In this document: piece by piece, positions 1 to 8,041 of the stretch
How the letters are laid out: each line of letters opens with the position of its first letter
Numbering within the stretch: position 1 is the stretch's first letter
Assembly (NCBI GenBank): GCA_937858995.1
Contig: CALLZC010000071.1
Span: 1 to 44,594, forward strand
Direction: 5' to 3'
Source: an uncultured Nostocoides sp.
Lineage (GTDB): Bacteria; Actinomycetota; Actinomycetes; Actinomycetales; Dermatophilaceae
DNA: 44,594 nucleotides
The notes under the pieces: generated by a model
Database searches by the model: none
Told to the model about the DNA's origin: nothing
Seen by the model: the letters and a program-made list of their open reading frames with translations, nothing else
Made by a program: the position numbers and the translations under genes

Positions 1-68
1 TTCAAGCAGAAGACGGCATACGAGATAGGAGTCCGTCTCGTGGGCTCGGAGATGTGTATAAGAGACAG
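1..68 (+). other. Illumina Nextera P7/i7 adapter (assembly artefact)
   Basis: Non-biological sequence. Bases 3-26 are the Illumina P7 flow-cell sequence, 27-34 are an eight-base index (AGGAGTCC, which I recall as Nextera i7 N705), and 35-68 are the Nextera read-2 primer ending in the Tn5 mosaic end (AGATGTGTATAAGAGACAG). Genomic sequence starts at 69. The reverse complement of the same adapter with the same index closes the window, so the contig ends are set by untrimmed adapter. Confidence 0.98.
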
Positions 69-314
69 GTCGAAGCCGGTGCCATTCTTGGGCAACGCGG
101 CCGGTGAGAGGTTGACGACGATCTTGCGGCTGGGCAAGGGCAGCCCGCTGGACTCGGCGGCCGCGCGAATCCGTTCGGGAGCCTGACGGCAGGCAGCGTC
201 GGGCAGGCCGCTGACGATCAGCCCCGGCAGGGCTTTGCTCAGGTGGGCCTCGACCTCGACCAGCCGACCCTCCAGCCCCGCCAAGGCGATGGCGTGCGTG
301 CTCCCCAACGTCAT
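69..314 (-). CDS. comM: ComM/YifB-type magnesium-chelatase-like ATPase, N-terminal 82 residues only
   Basis: The N-terminus reads MTLGSTHAIALAGLEGRLVE and continues through LPGLIVSGLPDAA and KIVVNLSPAALPKNGTGFD. This is the typical beginning of the YifB/ComM family (subunit ChlI-like domain), AAA+ proteins that in competent bacteria act as branch-migration helicases on incoming DNA. The ATG at 314 lies one base after the TGA of yraN (316-318), so the two are co-transcribed, as in other actinobacteria where yraN-comM-dprA follow one another. The gene is not naturally truncated: it runs straight into the adapter at 68. The Walker motifs and the rest of roughly 500 residues are missing from this contig. 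Confidence 0.9.
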
Positions 315-315
315 C

Positions 316-690
316 TCAGACCACCGCCCGAATGTGGTGGACCAGCGTGGGTGCCTCGCCGTGCCCGATCAGCACTCCGATGACATCGAACCGGACGCCG
401 GGAGGGCGGACCTGCGGGTGCACCTGCAACCAGCGCGCCGCGAGCCGGCGCAGCTTCAGCAGTTTCTCTCCGGTGACGCCGTCGACGGGTTCGCCCGCGC
501 CCAGCGTGCGCCGCGTCTTGACCTCGACGATGACCAGATCGCCGCCCGGCTCCCGCGCAATGATGTCGATCTCACCGCGCGGCTCCCGGCAGGGCCAGTT
601 CGTCTCGAGGATCGCAAAACCCTGTCCCTCCAGGAAGCGGCGGGCGACCTCTTCACCGAAGCGCCCCACCGCCGCACGCTGATCCCCCAT
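316..690 (-). CDS. yraN: YraN / UPF0102 family endonuclease-like protein
   Basis: A 124-residue protein of the UPF0102 family, small PD-(D/E)XK-fold proteins next to comM in many genomes; function not settled. Seen here are the helix GRFGEEVARRFL, then RGEIDIIARE (E40, D42) and VIVEVKTRR (E56, K58), the four acidic/lysine positions of the nuclease-like fold. I chose the ATG at 690 because the family starts close to the GRFGEE helix; an in-frame GTG at 738 would add 16 unusual residues. It is followed after one base by comM. Upstream sits a short intergenic stretch with two DnaA-box-like nonamers. Confidence 0.88.
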   Translation of the reverse strand: MGDQRAAVGRFGEEVARRFLEGQGFAILETNWPCREPRGEIDIIAREPGGDLVIVEVKTRRTLGAGEPVDGVTGEKLLKLRRLAARWLQVHPQVRPPGVRFDVIGVLIGHGEAPTLVHHIRAVV

Positions 691-773
691 GAGCCCAACC
701 CCCTGCGTCGATTTGCCGGTTCCCCGACGATGACGCACGGGCCCGCCTCGTGACCAATGGGGCCGCCGCAGGC

Positions 774-811
774 TGTGGACAACGCATACCTGCGCTGTCG
801 GCTGTGGACAA
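774..811 (-). promoter_or_regulatory. Pair of perfect DnaA-box nonamers
   Basis: TGTGGACAA occurs at 774-782 and again at 803-811. On the minus strand each is TTGTCCACA, the preferred actinobacterial DnaA box. The identity extends to 14 bases (GGCTGTGGACAACG) in both copies, 29 bp apart start to start, in the only sizeable gap of the DUF2469–yraN junction. Binding by DnaA is inference. Confidence 0.5.
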
Positions 812-818
812 CGGAGGT

Positions 819-1133
819 CTAGAAGGTGCCCTTGGGGACCTCGAGGTCGGCCTTGGCGAGCTCCTCGACGTTGACATCCTTGAACGTGATGACCCGCACA
901 TTCTTGGCGAACCGAGCGGGGCGATAAATGTCCCAGACCCAGGCGTCGCTCATGGTGACCTCGAAGAAGACCTCGCTGCCCTCGCCGCGCACTTTCACAT
1001 CGACACCATTGGCCAGATAGAAGCGGCGTTCGGTCTCCACGACATAGCTGAAGAGCCCCACGACGTCGCGGTACTCCCGATAGAGCGCCAGCTCCATCTC
1101 GGTTTCGTATTTCTCGAGGTCTTCGCTACTCAT
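819..1133 (-). CDS. DUF2469 family protein (Rv2901c-like)
   Basis: A 104-residue protein that starts [20 protein letters not shown] and ends EVPKGTF, matching the very conserved actinobacterial DUF2469 family always found next to rnhB. Its biochemical role is unknown to me. It is acidic at the N-terminus, soluble, with no membrane segment. Its ATG (1131-1133) overlaps the TGA of rnhB (1130-1132) in an ATGA arrangement, so its translation is probably coupled to rnhB. Confidence 0.9.
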   Translation of the reverse strand: MSSEDLEKYETEMELALYREYRDVVGLFSYVVETERRFYLANGVDVKVRGEGSEVFFEVTMSDAWVWDIYRPARFAKNVRVITFKDVNVEELAKADLEVPKGTF

Positions 1134-1879
1134 GCCGTTTCGCTTTCCGGCTCACCGCTGCCGGCGAGGAGGTCTAGGTCGATCCCATCATCGTCTACGC
1201 GCTCGCCATCAATGCCTGGCAGGTGCCAGGAGCGTCGATGCAGGGCGCAGGTCCCGTGCTCCGCGAGGGCACTGCGGTGCTCCGGCGCGGCATACCCCTT
1301 GTTCCCGTCCCAGCCGTATGCCGGGTGCTCCCGGGCATAGTCGACCATCAGCGCGTCCCTGGTCACCTTGGCCAAGACGCTGGCCGCGGCCACCGAGGAA
1401 CACCTCAGATCGGCCTTGACCATGGTCGTCACTGGGGGCGCTGGGTCGAGGGCCGTCACGGCGAAGAGACCGACGTGTTCGGGGTCGGTCAACCAGTCGT
1501 GGTTGCCGTCGAGGATCACCAAGTCCGGGACCACCGGCAAGGCGGCCAGGGCCCGTCGACCGGCGAGGCGCAGCGCGGCGATGATGCCCACGGCGTCGAT
1601 CTCGTCGGGCCAGGCGTGCCCGACCGCATACGCGCGGCACCAGCGCTCGATGCGCGGGACGAGTCGGGCGCGCGCCGCGGGGGTCAAAAGCTTGGAGTCT
1701 TTGACCCCGCTGGGGGCACTGCGCACCGACCCGTCGATGACGACCACCCCGACGCTGACCGGCCCGGCGAGCGCCCCCCGGCCGACCTCGTCCATGCCGG
1801 CGAGGACGGCATACCCCTGACGCTGGAAGGCACGCTCGGCGCGCAACGACGGCTTGGTGGAGCGCGGCGCGGGGCTCAT
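1130..1879 (-). CDS. rnhB: Ribonuclease HII
   Basis: A 249-residue RNase HII that cleaves RNA in RNA–DNA hybrids and removes misincorporated ribonucleotides. The motif [13 protein letters not shown] gives D30 and E31 of the DEDD site. ILDGN gives D124 and VKAD gives D157, followed by the family helix [15 protein letters not shown]. The start is set by an ATGA overlap with the upstream lepB stop (1876-1878); an in-frame codon at 1927 lies inside lepB and is unlikely. It forms one unit lepB–lepB–rnhB–DUF2469, all with overlapping ends. Confidence 0.95.
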   Translation of the reverse strand: MSPAPRSTKPSLRAERAFQRQGYAVLAGMDEVGRGALAGPVSVGVVVIDGSVRSAPSGVKDSKLLTPAARARLVPRIERWCRAYAVGHAWPDEIDAVGIIAALRLAGRRALAALPVVPDLVILDGNHDWLTDPEHVGLFAVTALDPAPPVTTMVKADLRCSSVAAASVLAKVTRDALMVDYAREHPAYGWDGNKGYAAPEHRSALAEHGTCALHRRSWHLPGIDGERVDDDGIDLDLLAGSGEPESETA

Positions 1880-2766
1880 GACGCGGGCGGAACGGCCGCG
1901 TAACTGCCCTGGTAGTTCTCCAGCCAATCCCAGCGCGACAGCGGCCAGACGAGCACGAAGGCCCGCCCGACGACCAGGTCGACGGGCACCGAGCCGCTCG
2001 CCCCATCACCGGTGTCATCGTGCAGGCGAGAGTCGCTCGAGTGGCCGCGGTTGTCGCCCATGACCCATATCCGGCCGGCGGGCACGGTGATGTTGAAGGT
2101 AATATCGCTCGGCGTCTCGCCGGCCTTGACATAAGGCTCGGTCAGGGCCGTGCCGTTGACGCTCAGGCGCCCCTGCGCATCGCAGCACACGACCTTGTCG
2201 CCCGGCAGCCCGATGACCCGCTTGATCAGGTGCCCTTCCGCAGTGTTCGGCAGCAAACCGACGAAGGTCAGCGCTCGCGTCACCTGGTTGAGGACCGGCC
2301 CGCGATCGGTGCTCGGCTGGGTGGCCAGCCAGTTGTTCGGGTCGGCGAAGACGACGACGTCCCCCCGGTGGAGGTCAACGAGCCCCGGAGTCAGCTTGCT
2401 GACGATCACCCGGTCGTCCGTGACCAGGGTGGTCTCCATGGACTCCGAGGGGATGTAGAAGGCCTGCGCCAGGAAGGTCTTGACGACGAAACTCAGCAGC
2501 AGCGCGATCGAGCCGACGATGAGCAGCTCGCGGATCGCCGCGAGCAGGTGCCGACCGACCCCTCGCCTGGCCCGCTCCGGTGCCCCCGAGGCCAGCGGCG
2601 ACACCGGCGCCGGCCCGGTCGGGGGCGCCGTATCCCGGCGCACCGCACCCGTGAACTGCGGGTAGCGGGCATCGGCGGGGATCCCGGGATCGGCCCCCGG
2701 CCCGGGATCCGGGACCGGTGGAGCTGTTGGGGCCGGCATGGGAGGCCGGTCGGCCGGGATGCTCAC
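1876..2766 (-). CDS. lepB: Signal peptidase I, downstream copy
   Basis: A 296-residue membrane serine protease that removes signal peptides of exported proteins. A long proline-rich cytoplasmic N-terminus (about 1-70) precedes one transmembrane helix (about 80-97). The catalytic Ser109 lies in IPSESM and Lys182 in [12 protein letters not shown]; the C-terminal box is [12 protein letters not shown]. It starts with GTG (2764-2766), overlapping the TGA of the other lepB by two bases, and overlaps rnhB at the other end. The two LepB copies share the same core but differ in N-terminal length and in the extracytoplasmic loops, so they probably differ in substrate preference. Confidence 0.95.
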   Translation of the reverse strand: MSIPADRPPMPAPTAPPVPDPGPGADPGIPADARYPQFTGAVRRDTAPPTGPAPVSPLASGAPERARRGVGRHLLAAIRELLIVGSIALLLSFVVKTFLAQAFYIPSESMETTLVTDDRVIVSKLTPGLVDLHRGDVVVFADPNNWLATQPSTDRGPVLNQVTRALTFVGLLPNTAEGHLIKRVIGLPGDKVVCCDAQGRLSVNGTALTEPYVKAGETPSDITFNITVPAGRIWVMGDNRGHSSDSRLHDDTGDGASGSVPVDLVVGRAFVLVWPLSRWDWLENYQGSYAAVPPAS

Positions 2767-3479
2767 TTGCCGTCCCCGGCGGGGATGCGCGCAAGGTCCT
2801 CGGAGTGTCCGATCGAGGACATCCCGTCCAATCGGCCCAACGGCCAGTAGCGCACCAGGGGAGAGCCGATCACGTCGGCGAGCGGAACCATGCCGCCACC
2901 CGGGTCACCCAGGTGGGCGCGCGAGTCGGCCGAGTTGCCGCGGTTGTCCCCCATCATGAAGAGCCGCCCCGGGGGGACCACGACGTCGAAGGGTGTCTGC
3001 GAGGGACTCTCACCGGCCGCGAGATAGGGCTCGGTGACCGACTGCCCGTTGATGGTCAGCCTGCCTGCCGCGTCGCAGCACACGATCCGGTCCCCGCCGA
3101 CGCCGATGACCCGCTTGACGTAGTCCTTCTCACCCGGGTTGATGCCGAACACGCCCGCGATGCTGGAGGCGACCTGACCGAGGGTGCCCTTCCAGGGCTC
3201 CCGCGCTCCCCCGCCGAAGATCTCGGTCCCATCGAAGACCACGATGTCGCCGCGTTGGACGTCGGTGCCGAACTTGGCCACCACCACCCGATCCCCCACC
3301 TGCAGCGTGGGGATCATCGAACCCGAGGGGACGTAGAAGGACTGCGCCACGAAGTTGCGCAGCACCGCGACCAGCACGAGCGCCAGGATCACATGTGCCC
3401 AGACCGGCCAGGGCTTGCGGGCGCGCCGCGCCGCCCTCGGCGAGGGCGCCTGGGGCGAAATCTCGGGCTCGGACGTCAT
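2763..3479 (-). CDS. lepB: Signal peptidase I, upstream copy
   Basis: A 238-residue signal peptidase I, first of a tandem pair behind rplS. A short basic N-terminus (RAARRARKPW) is followed by one transmembrane helix (about 27-42). Ser54 (VPSGSM) and Lys122 (DYVKRVIGVGGD) form the Ser–Lys dyad, and MGDNRGNSADSR is the conserved C-terminal box. I start it at the ATG at 3479; the open frame continues upstream to 3626 but that part would span the rplS terminator hairpin (3515-3553) and reads as non-coding. Its TGA overlaps the GTG of the second lepB. Confidence 0.95.
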   Translation of the reverse strand: MTSEPEISPQAPSPRAARRARKPWPVWAHVILALVLVAVLRNFVAQSFYVPSGSMIPTLQVGDRVVVAKFGTDVQRGDIVVFDGTEIFGGGAREPWKGTLGQVASSIAGVFGINPGEKDYVKRVIGVGGDRIVCCDAAGRLTINGQSVTEPYLAAGESPSQTPFDVVVPPGRLFMMGDNRGNSADSRAHLGDPGGGMVPLADVIGSPLVRYWPLGRLDGMSSIGHSEDLARIPAGDGK

Positions 3480-3514
3480 CGGTGCTCGGAAGTCATAGGT
3501 GGGGCAGCCTAACG

Positions 3515-3553
3515 CGAGACCCTGGCAGCCACGGGTGGGTTGCCAGGGTCTCG
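3515..3553 (-). terminator. Hairpin after rplS
   Basis: A perfect 13-bp inverted repeat (CGAGACCCTGGCA / TGCCAGGGTCTCG) with a 13-nt loop lies between the rplS stop and the first lepB. No T-run follows on the minus strand, so it may attenuate rather than stop transcription into lepB. Confidence 0.7.
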
Positions 3554-3567
3554 GCGCTCTCGAACGC

Positions 3568-3924
3568 TCAGTTCGAGGGGGTGTCGCGGCGCTCGCGGAT
3601 ACGGGCCTTCTTGCCCCGCAGCTCACGCAAGTAGTAGAGCTTGGCGCGGCGCACGTCTCCGCGGGTCACGACCTCGATCTTGTCGATATTCGGCGTGTGC
3701 AGCGGGAAGGTCCGCTCCACACCGACACCGAAGGAGATCTTGCGGACGGTGAAGGTCTCCCCGATGCCTCCGCCGTGGCGGCGAATGACGACGCCCTGGA
3801 AGACCTGGATGCGCGAGCGGGTGCCTTCGACGACCTTCACGTGCACCTTGACGGTGTCGCCGGCGCGGAAGGCCGGCATGCCGTCCTTGAGGGAAACCTT
3901 GTCGATCTCATCGAAACGCTGCAT
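3568..3924 (-). CDS. rplS: 50S ribosomal protein L19
   Basis: A 118-residue L19, a protein at the 30S–50S interface. It begins [15 protein letters not shown] and carries the L19 core [48 protein letters not shown] and [18 protein letters not shown]. No good Shine–Dalgarno sequence precedes the ATG (the upstream bases read GAAAGTAGACGAACGCC). Normally trmD sits directly upstream; here a 2.3-kb accessory segment separates them, so rplS probably needs its own promoter in the 326-bp gap upstream. Confidence 0.97.
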   Translation of the reverse strand: MQRFDEIDKVSLKDGMPAFRAGDTVKVHVKVVEGTRSRIQVFQGVVIRRHGGGIGETFTVRKISFGVGVERTFPLHTPNIDKIEVVTRGDVRRAKLYYLRELRGKKARIRERRDTPSN

Positions 3925-4250
3925 GGCGTTCGTCTACTTTCTTGCCGGCGCCACAGGTCGCCCGCGCTCTCGGAATGGATCAGATATCGGCTGCCACCGG
4001 CTCGGGCCGCGTGCGAAACCGCACTCCCCCTGTGGCAGGGGCCGAGGCGCAGCTGATGGCAACCCACCCATGGTGCCAGAACCCAGCCAGCCGACGAAAT
4101 CCTTCACGTACTTGACCGTTTCCTCAAACCCGGTCCGTCCTCCGGCCCGCGGTCGAGTTTGGAGATCTCCGATTCGGGCAGGCCAGCCCACACGGCCCGC
4201 CACGACCCGTGACCAGCGCAGTCCCAGGGGGGGTCAAGCCCAACAGTGGG
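3925..4250. other. Intergenic gap upstream of rplS, no recognised gene
   Basis: This 326-bp stretch separates the beta-propeller gene stop (TAA, 4251-4253) from rplS. It must hold the rplS promoter if the accessory gene is not co-transcribed, but I see no convincing -35/-10 pair. A minus-strand open frame (3934-4203, 89 residues) contains one protein-like patch, GFEETVKYVKDFVGWLGSG, flanked by low-complexity Pro/Arg/Gly residues; I know no family for it and do not call it a gene. No extended hairpin like the Firmicutes L19 leader is evident. Confidence 0.5.
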
Positions 4251-5732
4251 TTAGGGGAGGGTCAGGTCGTAGACGCCGGTGGTGGTGGTGAGGTAGACGT
4301 GTCCGTCGTCGACGATCGCGGTGCCGGGGACGACCTTGTCGCCGGCGGGGTCGCGTAACGGCAGGGTGTCGAGGAGGGCCCCGGTGGTGGCGTCGTAGGT
4401 GTTCAACGCACCGTAGAGAGGGACGTAGAGAATCCCGTTGGCTTGGGTGATCCGGGTGTGGTAGAGAACGTCCGCTCTGGGCAGCGGGGTGGCCCACTGC
4501 TGCTTCCCGTCAAGCCCGACGCTCACCAGGGTGCGATCGTCCTTGGCGGTCAGGGACCGGATCAGGTAGGCCCGGCTGGCGTCCACGGTGACAAACGAGG
4601 ACCGACCGCTCAGATCGACCTTCCAGGTCGGCTCGCCGGACTGAGGGTCGAACGAGGCGAGTACTTCTCGCGGTTCACCTGTCGTGTCGCTCTTGACACC
4701 GATGAGCTGCTTGCCATTCGAGGCGAGGTCACGCAGGTAGCCGTCAGGGAAGGTGTGCGCCCACAGGTCGCGGCCGCTGGTGGGGTCGGTGGCATACAGG
4801 ATGTCGCCGTCCCAGTGGTAGAGCACGCCGGGCGAGGTGATAAATCCCCCAGTACCACCAGCGGTGGCCTTCCACACCACGTCCCCGGTCTTCGGGTCGA
4901 GCGCGAACGGACCGCCCCCGACTGCGGTGGGCATGGCCAGGATGAGACCCCCGTAGGCGATGGTGGCATCAGCGTAGTAGAAGCCCCAGCGGAACTCGTC
5001 GCCGTTCGCCCCGTCGAGAAGGATCTGACCGATCCACACGTCACCGTTGCCGTCCACATACGGCCCGCCCTCCCCGCCGCATCGTTGGCCGTGTTCCTCG
5101 CCAGTCTCGTAGAACCACAACGGCTTACGGGTGGTCAGGTCGAACTTGACCACGTCGCCGAGCAGGGTGCACGCGTAGGCACTGTCGCCGACGGTGGCGA
5201 ACCACCCGAACGGGTCGTCGGGGTCCCTGCCAGCCGCATCGAACCGCCCCATCACCGCGAGGCGGGCCACCGTGGTGGTCGTGAGCTGTTTCTCGTAGGG
5301 GTTGACGAAGGAATGGGCCCGGTTAAACCCCGGCACCTTCCAATCCACCCCGACCCGCAACGACGCACTCGCCCGACGCACCCCCTGCACCGCGGTCACC
5401 GTGACCACCCCAGGGACCGTCGCCCACGGCACCTGAACCCGGGCGCTGAACCGGCCAGTGCCGTCGGCCGTTGCCGTCACCCGGGCGACCCCCACCGTGA
5501 CGGTCACCATGCCGGGCCGGTACCCAGCACCGCTCAGAGTGACCCGCCCACCCGGACGCATCGACCGGGGCCCCACCGCCACAGTGGACACCGCCCCCGC
5601 ACCAGCAACCGCCAGCCCCCGCACCGCCGGGGTGGTCGGTGCGTGCGCCGACGCCGTGCCCGACGCCAACGCCACCGAAACCGCCGAAACGACAACCGTC
5701 GCCGCGACCAGCACCCGAGAACGGATCTTCAT
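4251..5732 (-). CDS. Secreted PQQ-type beta-propeller protein with N-terminal Ig-like domain
   Basis: A 493-residue exported protein of unknown substrate. The ATG at 5732 has a good ribosome site (GGAG) and opens a signal peptide (MKIRSRVLVAATVVVSAVSV…ASAHA, cleavage near residue 30). Residues about 45-125 look like an Ig/IPT-like sandwich (SMRPGGRVTLSGAGYRPGMV). From about 130 on, the sequence has propeller-blade features: a start resembling PQQ/outer-membrane-biogenesis propellers (VPGFNRAHSFVNPYE), then repeats such as VVKFDLTTRKPLWFYE, FALDPKTGDVVWKA, ILYATDPTSGRDLWAH, LASFDPQSGEPTWKV and LNTYDATTGALLDTLP. These are PQQ-like repeats; nothing shows that PQQ is bound. It interrupts the conserved trmD–rplS junction and lies beside transposase debris, suggesting acquisition. 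Confidence 0.8.
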   Translation of the reverse strand: MKIRSRVLVAATVVVSAVSVALASGTASAHAPTTPAVRGLAVAGAGAVSTVAVGPRSMRPGGRVTLSGAGYRPGMVTVTVGVARVTATADGTGRFSARVQVPWATVPGVVTVTAVQGVRRASASLRVGVDWKVPGFNRAHSFVNPYEKQLTTTTVARLAVMGRFDAAGRDPDDPFGWFATVGDSAYACTLLGDVVKFDLTTRKPLWFYETGEEHGQRCGGEGGPYVDGNGDVWIGQILLDGANGDEFRWGFYYADATIAYGGLILAMPTAVGGGPFALDPKTGDVVWKATAGGTGGFITSPGVLYHWDGDILYATDPTSGRDLWAHTFPDGYLRDLASNGKQLIGVKSDTTGEPREVLASFDPQSGEPTWKVDLSGRSSFVTVDASRAYLIRSLTAKDDRTLVSVGLDGKQQWATPLPRADVLYHTRITQANGILYVPLYGALNTYDATTGALLDTLPLRDPAGDKVVPGTAIVDDGHVYLTTTTGVYDLTLP

Positions 5733-6062
5733 GGAATCTCCTTCGCTACGCGACCATCCTCGGCCGCCAGGCCTCGTTGTCAAGGTCACGGCGTGATCCG
5801 GACCAGGCACCACAGAATCGCTGTCACCTATCCGTGCAGCGGTCCCGTTCGCGACCAGGACACGGTTCGAGGAGTCGACGGCGAGCCCGGCGAAGTTCCG
5901 GTTGGCCAGCCACAGACTGCTGGGTGGAACCAACTGTGTGGGTGAACAGGGTTTGCACGTGTTGGCGTTGGCGATCTTGTACACACCGTCCAGGAAGTCG
6001 ACGTCCAGCAGATCCTGATTGTCTGGTGGGCCCGACCCGGGGATGACCCACTCGGCCGGGTA
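5733..6062 (-). other. Open but unassigned stretch between transposase remnant and beta-propeller gene
   Basis: The minus-strand frame of the propeller gene stays open upstream of its ATG through this stretch and reads, for example, LLDVDFLDGVYKIANAN and FAGLAVDSSNRVLVANGT. The second piece resembles an NHL-type repeat, so this may be the remains of another repeat protein fused by chance to the transposase tail. The good ribosome site at the downstream ATG and the signal peptide there argue against a single long protein. I do not assign a function. Confidence 0.4.
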
Positions 6063-6186
6063 GGGCCTGAAGCCGCCTGATTCGAGCAGACACCGGGCGA
6101 TGGAGTTGGTGAGGTTTGCGGAACCCGAGGGCGGAGCCGCGCAGGTGTTCGAGGCGACCGTTGATCGCTTCCAGGGCGACGTCGAC
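6063..6186 (-). pseudogene. C-terminal remnant of an ISL3-like transposase, frameshifted
   Basis: Reading the minus strand gives EAINGRLEHLRGSALGFR in one frame (to about 6121) and then NLTNSIARCLLESGGFRP in another (6116-6063). Joined, they match what I remember as the C-terminal end of ISL3-family DDE transposases (…ALGFRNLTNYIARSLLE.GGFRP). An extra A in an A-run near 6116-6121 accounts for the shift. Only about 40 residues remain; the catalytic DDE part is absent because trmD begins 38 bp away. No terminal inverted repeats were found. Confidence 0.7.
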
Positions 6187-6223
6187 AACGAGCCGAACCC
6201 AGCAGGAGGTGCTCAACCCAGCC

Positions 6224-7420
6224 CTAGCGCCCGGTTCGGCGGCGCGGCTTGCTCAATGCAGCGGTCGCGGGCTCGTCCGGAGACGCTGGCAGCCGACGAT
6301 AACCAGCCTTGGCATATCGGGTCAGGGCCTCGTCCTGCGACCCCGTCAGCAGGCACAGCCGCTCGATATCCGTGGGGGCCAGGGACTCGGCATACGCCAG
6401 CAGGTCGCGCCCCAAGTCGAGCCCCGGCAGGTCCGGGGCAATCAGCAGGCGAGCGATCTGCCAGGTAGGCGGCTGCTGCGGGTCGCGGCGGACCCGCACC
6501 GAGGCCACGAGGCGGCCCTCACTGCGCCAGATCCAGGTCTGCCACTGCGCGAGCTCGGCCATGGCCTGCTCGACGCCGAACGACCCCGCACCAAGGAGGC
6601 CATGCCGCGCATACTCCTCGATGGAGCACGCGCGGGTGAGCGTAAGCAGCTCTCCGGCATCCGCCGGCGTGGCCAGGGCCCGCTCGAAGTCGCCCAGGCC
6701 TCCGGCCGCCCGGGCTGCCGGCAAGAGGTCCGGGCGACGGGCGGCGGTCCGCTCGAGCCGCTGGCGCTCCCGCCACTGCGTGATCGCCCCGTGGTTGCCG
6801 GAGAGCAGCACCGCTGGCACGTCGTATGCCGCATCGCCGACCTGCCAGCGCGCCGGTTTGGTGTAGACCGGATACTCCAGCAGACCACCCTCGTGCGATT
6901 CCTCGGTGAGCGACTCCTCATTGCCGACCACACCCTCGATCAGCCGGACGATGGCCTCCACCATGGCCAGCACGGCGACTTCACCGCCATTGAGCACGTA
7001 GTCTCCCAACGAGACCGGGACCACCTGCCACCCGAGCGACTGCGCGGCATACGCCTGGACCCGCTCGTCGATGCCCTCGTAGCGGCCACAGGCGAAGGCC
7101 AGCCACGACGCGCCGGCAAGCTCGCGGGCGACGGCCTGGGTGAAGGGGCGGCCCGAGGGGGTGGGGACGAGCAACGTCGGGGCGCCCGGCTGTTGCCCCC
7201 CGATGTGACTCAGGGCCTCCGCCCAGGGCTGGGGCAGCATCACCATGCCGGCACCCCCGCCATACGGGGTGTCGTCCACGGTGCGGTGCCGGTCGTGGGT
7301 GAAGTCGCGCAAATCGTGCACGGCAATATCGAGCAGCCGGCTGCGGCGCGCCTTTCCGATCAGCGAAAGGTCAAGCGGTGCAAAGTACTCCGGGAAGATC
7401 GAGACGATATCGACGCGCAC
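6224..7420 (-). CDS. trmD: tRNA (guanine-37-N1)-methyltransferase with C-terminal GNAT-like domain
   Basis: A 398-residue protein; the usual TrmD is 230-270. Residues 1-245 are TrmD, which methylates G37 of tRNAs with SAM. Knot and SAM motifs are GRYEGID (112-118), [11 protein letters not shown] (137-147) and LSGNHGAI (206-213). The loop [17 protein letters not shown] carries Glu174 where E. coli has the catalytic Asp169, apparently normal in related genera. Residues about 255-385 form an extra domain with a GNAT-like pattern: [19 protein letters not shown], then [20 protein letters not shown], then [20 protein letters not shown]. It starts with GTG one base after the rimM stop. Its stop is followed at once by the transposase remnant instead of rplS. 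Confidence 0.93.
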   Translation of the reverse strand: MRVDIVSIFPEYFAPLDLSLIGKARRSRLLDIAVHDLRDFTHDRHRTVDDTPYGGGAGMVMLPQPWAEALSHIGGQQPGAPTLLVPTPSGRPFTQAVARELAGASWLAFACGRYEGIDERVQAYAAQSLGWQVVPVSLGDYVLNGGEVAVLAMVEAIVRLIEGVVGNEESLTEESHEGGLLEYPVYTKPARWQVGDAAYDVPAVLLSGNHGAITQWRERQRLERTAARRPDLLPAARAAGGLGDFERALATPADAGELLTLTRACSIEEYARHGLLGAGSFGVEQAMAELAQWQTWIWRSEGRLVASVRVRRDPQQPPTWQIARLLIAPDLPGLDLGRDLLAYAESLAPTDIERLCLLTGSQDEALTRYAKAGYRRLPASPDEPATAALSKPRRRTGR

Positions 7421-7421
7421 G

Positions 7422-7943
7422 TCATAGGCCCCGGGCGAGGTCGAAGAGGCCGGCAGGCGCGTCGATGACGACCCGCGAGCCGGGGATGTCGATCGTCGGA
7501 ACGATGGCCTCGACGAAGGGGATCTGCGCCTCCACCCCATCGCTCAGGCGCAGGACGAGGCGATCCTGCGCCGCTCCCACAGCCAGAGCGACGATGACGC
7601 CGAGCACCGCGCCCGACGGGTCGTATGCGGTCAAGCCGACCAGATCATCCTCATACCACCCGTCCTCGGCGTCATCCGTCTGCTCGGCGAACAGCTTTGT
7701 GCCACGCAGCGATTCAGCGCCTGTTCGGTCCGGGATCTCGTCGAAGGCCAGCAACCAGACCCCGTTGTGGGCTCGGGCGGTACGCACCGTGAGGGTCTTG
7801 GGGACGCCGGTCCCGGCCGCGGCCTGAGTGGCGAAGGTGGCCCCCGGCGCGAACCGGCCGGCCGGGTCGTCGGTGTGCAGGCGCACCGTCACCTCGCCGT
7901 GGAGACTGTGCGGCTTGCCGATTCGGGCGACGAGGACATTCAC
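7422..7943 (-). CDS. rimM: Ribosome maturation factor RimM
   Basis: A 173-residue 16S processing factor that binds S19 and assists assembly of the 30S head. The start GTG at 7943 gives [20 protein letters not shown], the family N-terminus; the frame continues to 7985 but those residues look non-coding. The PRC-barrel domain follows at [21 protein letters not shown] and ends [19 protein letters not shown]. Immediately followed by trmD. Upstream, the plus-strand two-component system separates it from the KH and rpsP genes it normally adjoins, so a promoter must lie in 7944-8041, in divergent position to the regulator. Confidence 0.95.
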   Translation of the reverse strand: MNVLVARIGKPHSLHGEVTVRLHTDDPAGRFAPGATFATQAAAGTGVPKTLTVRTARAHNGVWLLAFDEIPDRTGAESLRGTKLFAEQTDDAEDGWYEDDLVGLTAYDPSGAVLGVIVALAVGAAQDRLVLRLSDGVEAQIPFVEAIVPTIDIPGSRVVIDAPAGLFDLARGL

Positions 7944-8029
7944 GCCCACCAGTGTCCCATTGCTGCACCTCGGCTCGATCTGCACAGAACCCGCACACCG
8001 ACGTCATCGAAGCGCCCTGACCGCGGTCC

Positions 8030-8035
8030 TAATCT
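8030..8035 (+). promoter_or_regulatory. -10 element of a probably leaderless response-regulator transcript
   Basis: TAATCT, a good actinobacterial -10, ends six bases before the ATG at 8042. That spacing would place the transcription start at or next to the A of ATG, so the mRNA would lack a leader; there is no Shine–Dalgarno sequence. No clear -35 box is visible. Confidence 0.45.
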
Positions 8036-8041
8036 CGAGTC

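Noticed and set aside
6063-6216. An intact insertion sequence between trmD and the propeller gene
   Set aside because: Only about 40 C-terminal residues remain, in two frames, without catalytic residues or inverted repeats.
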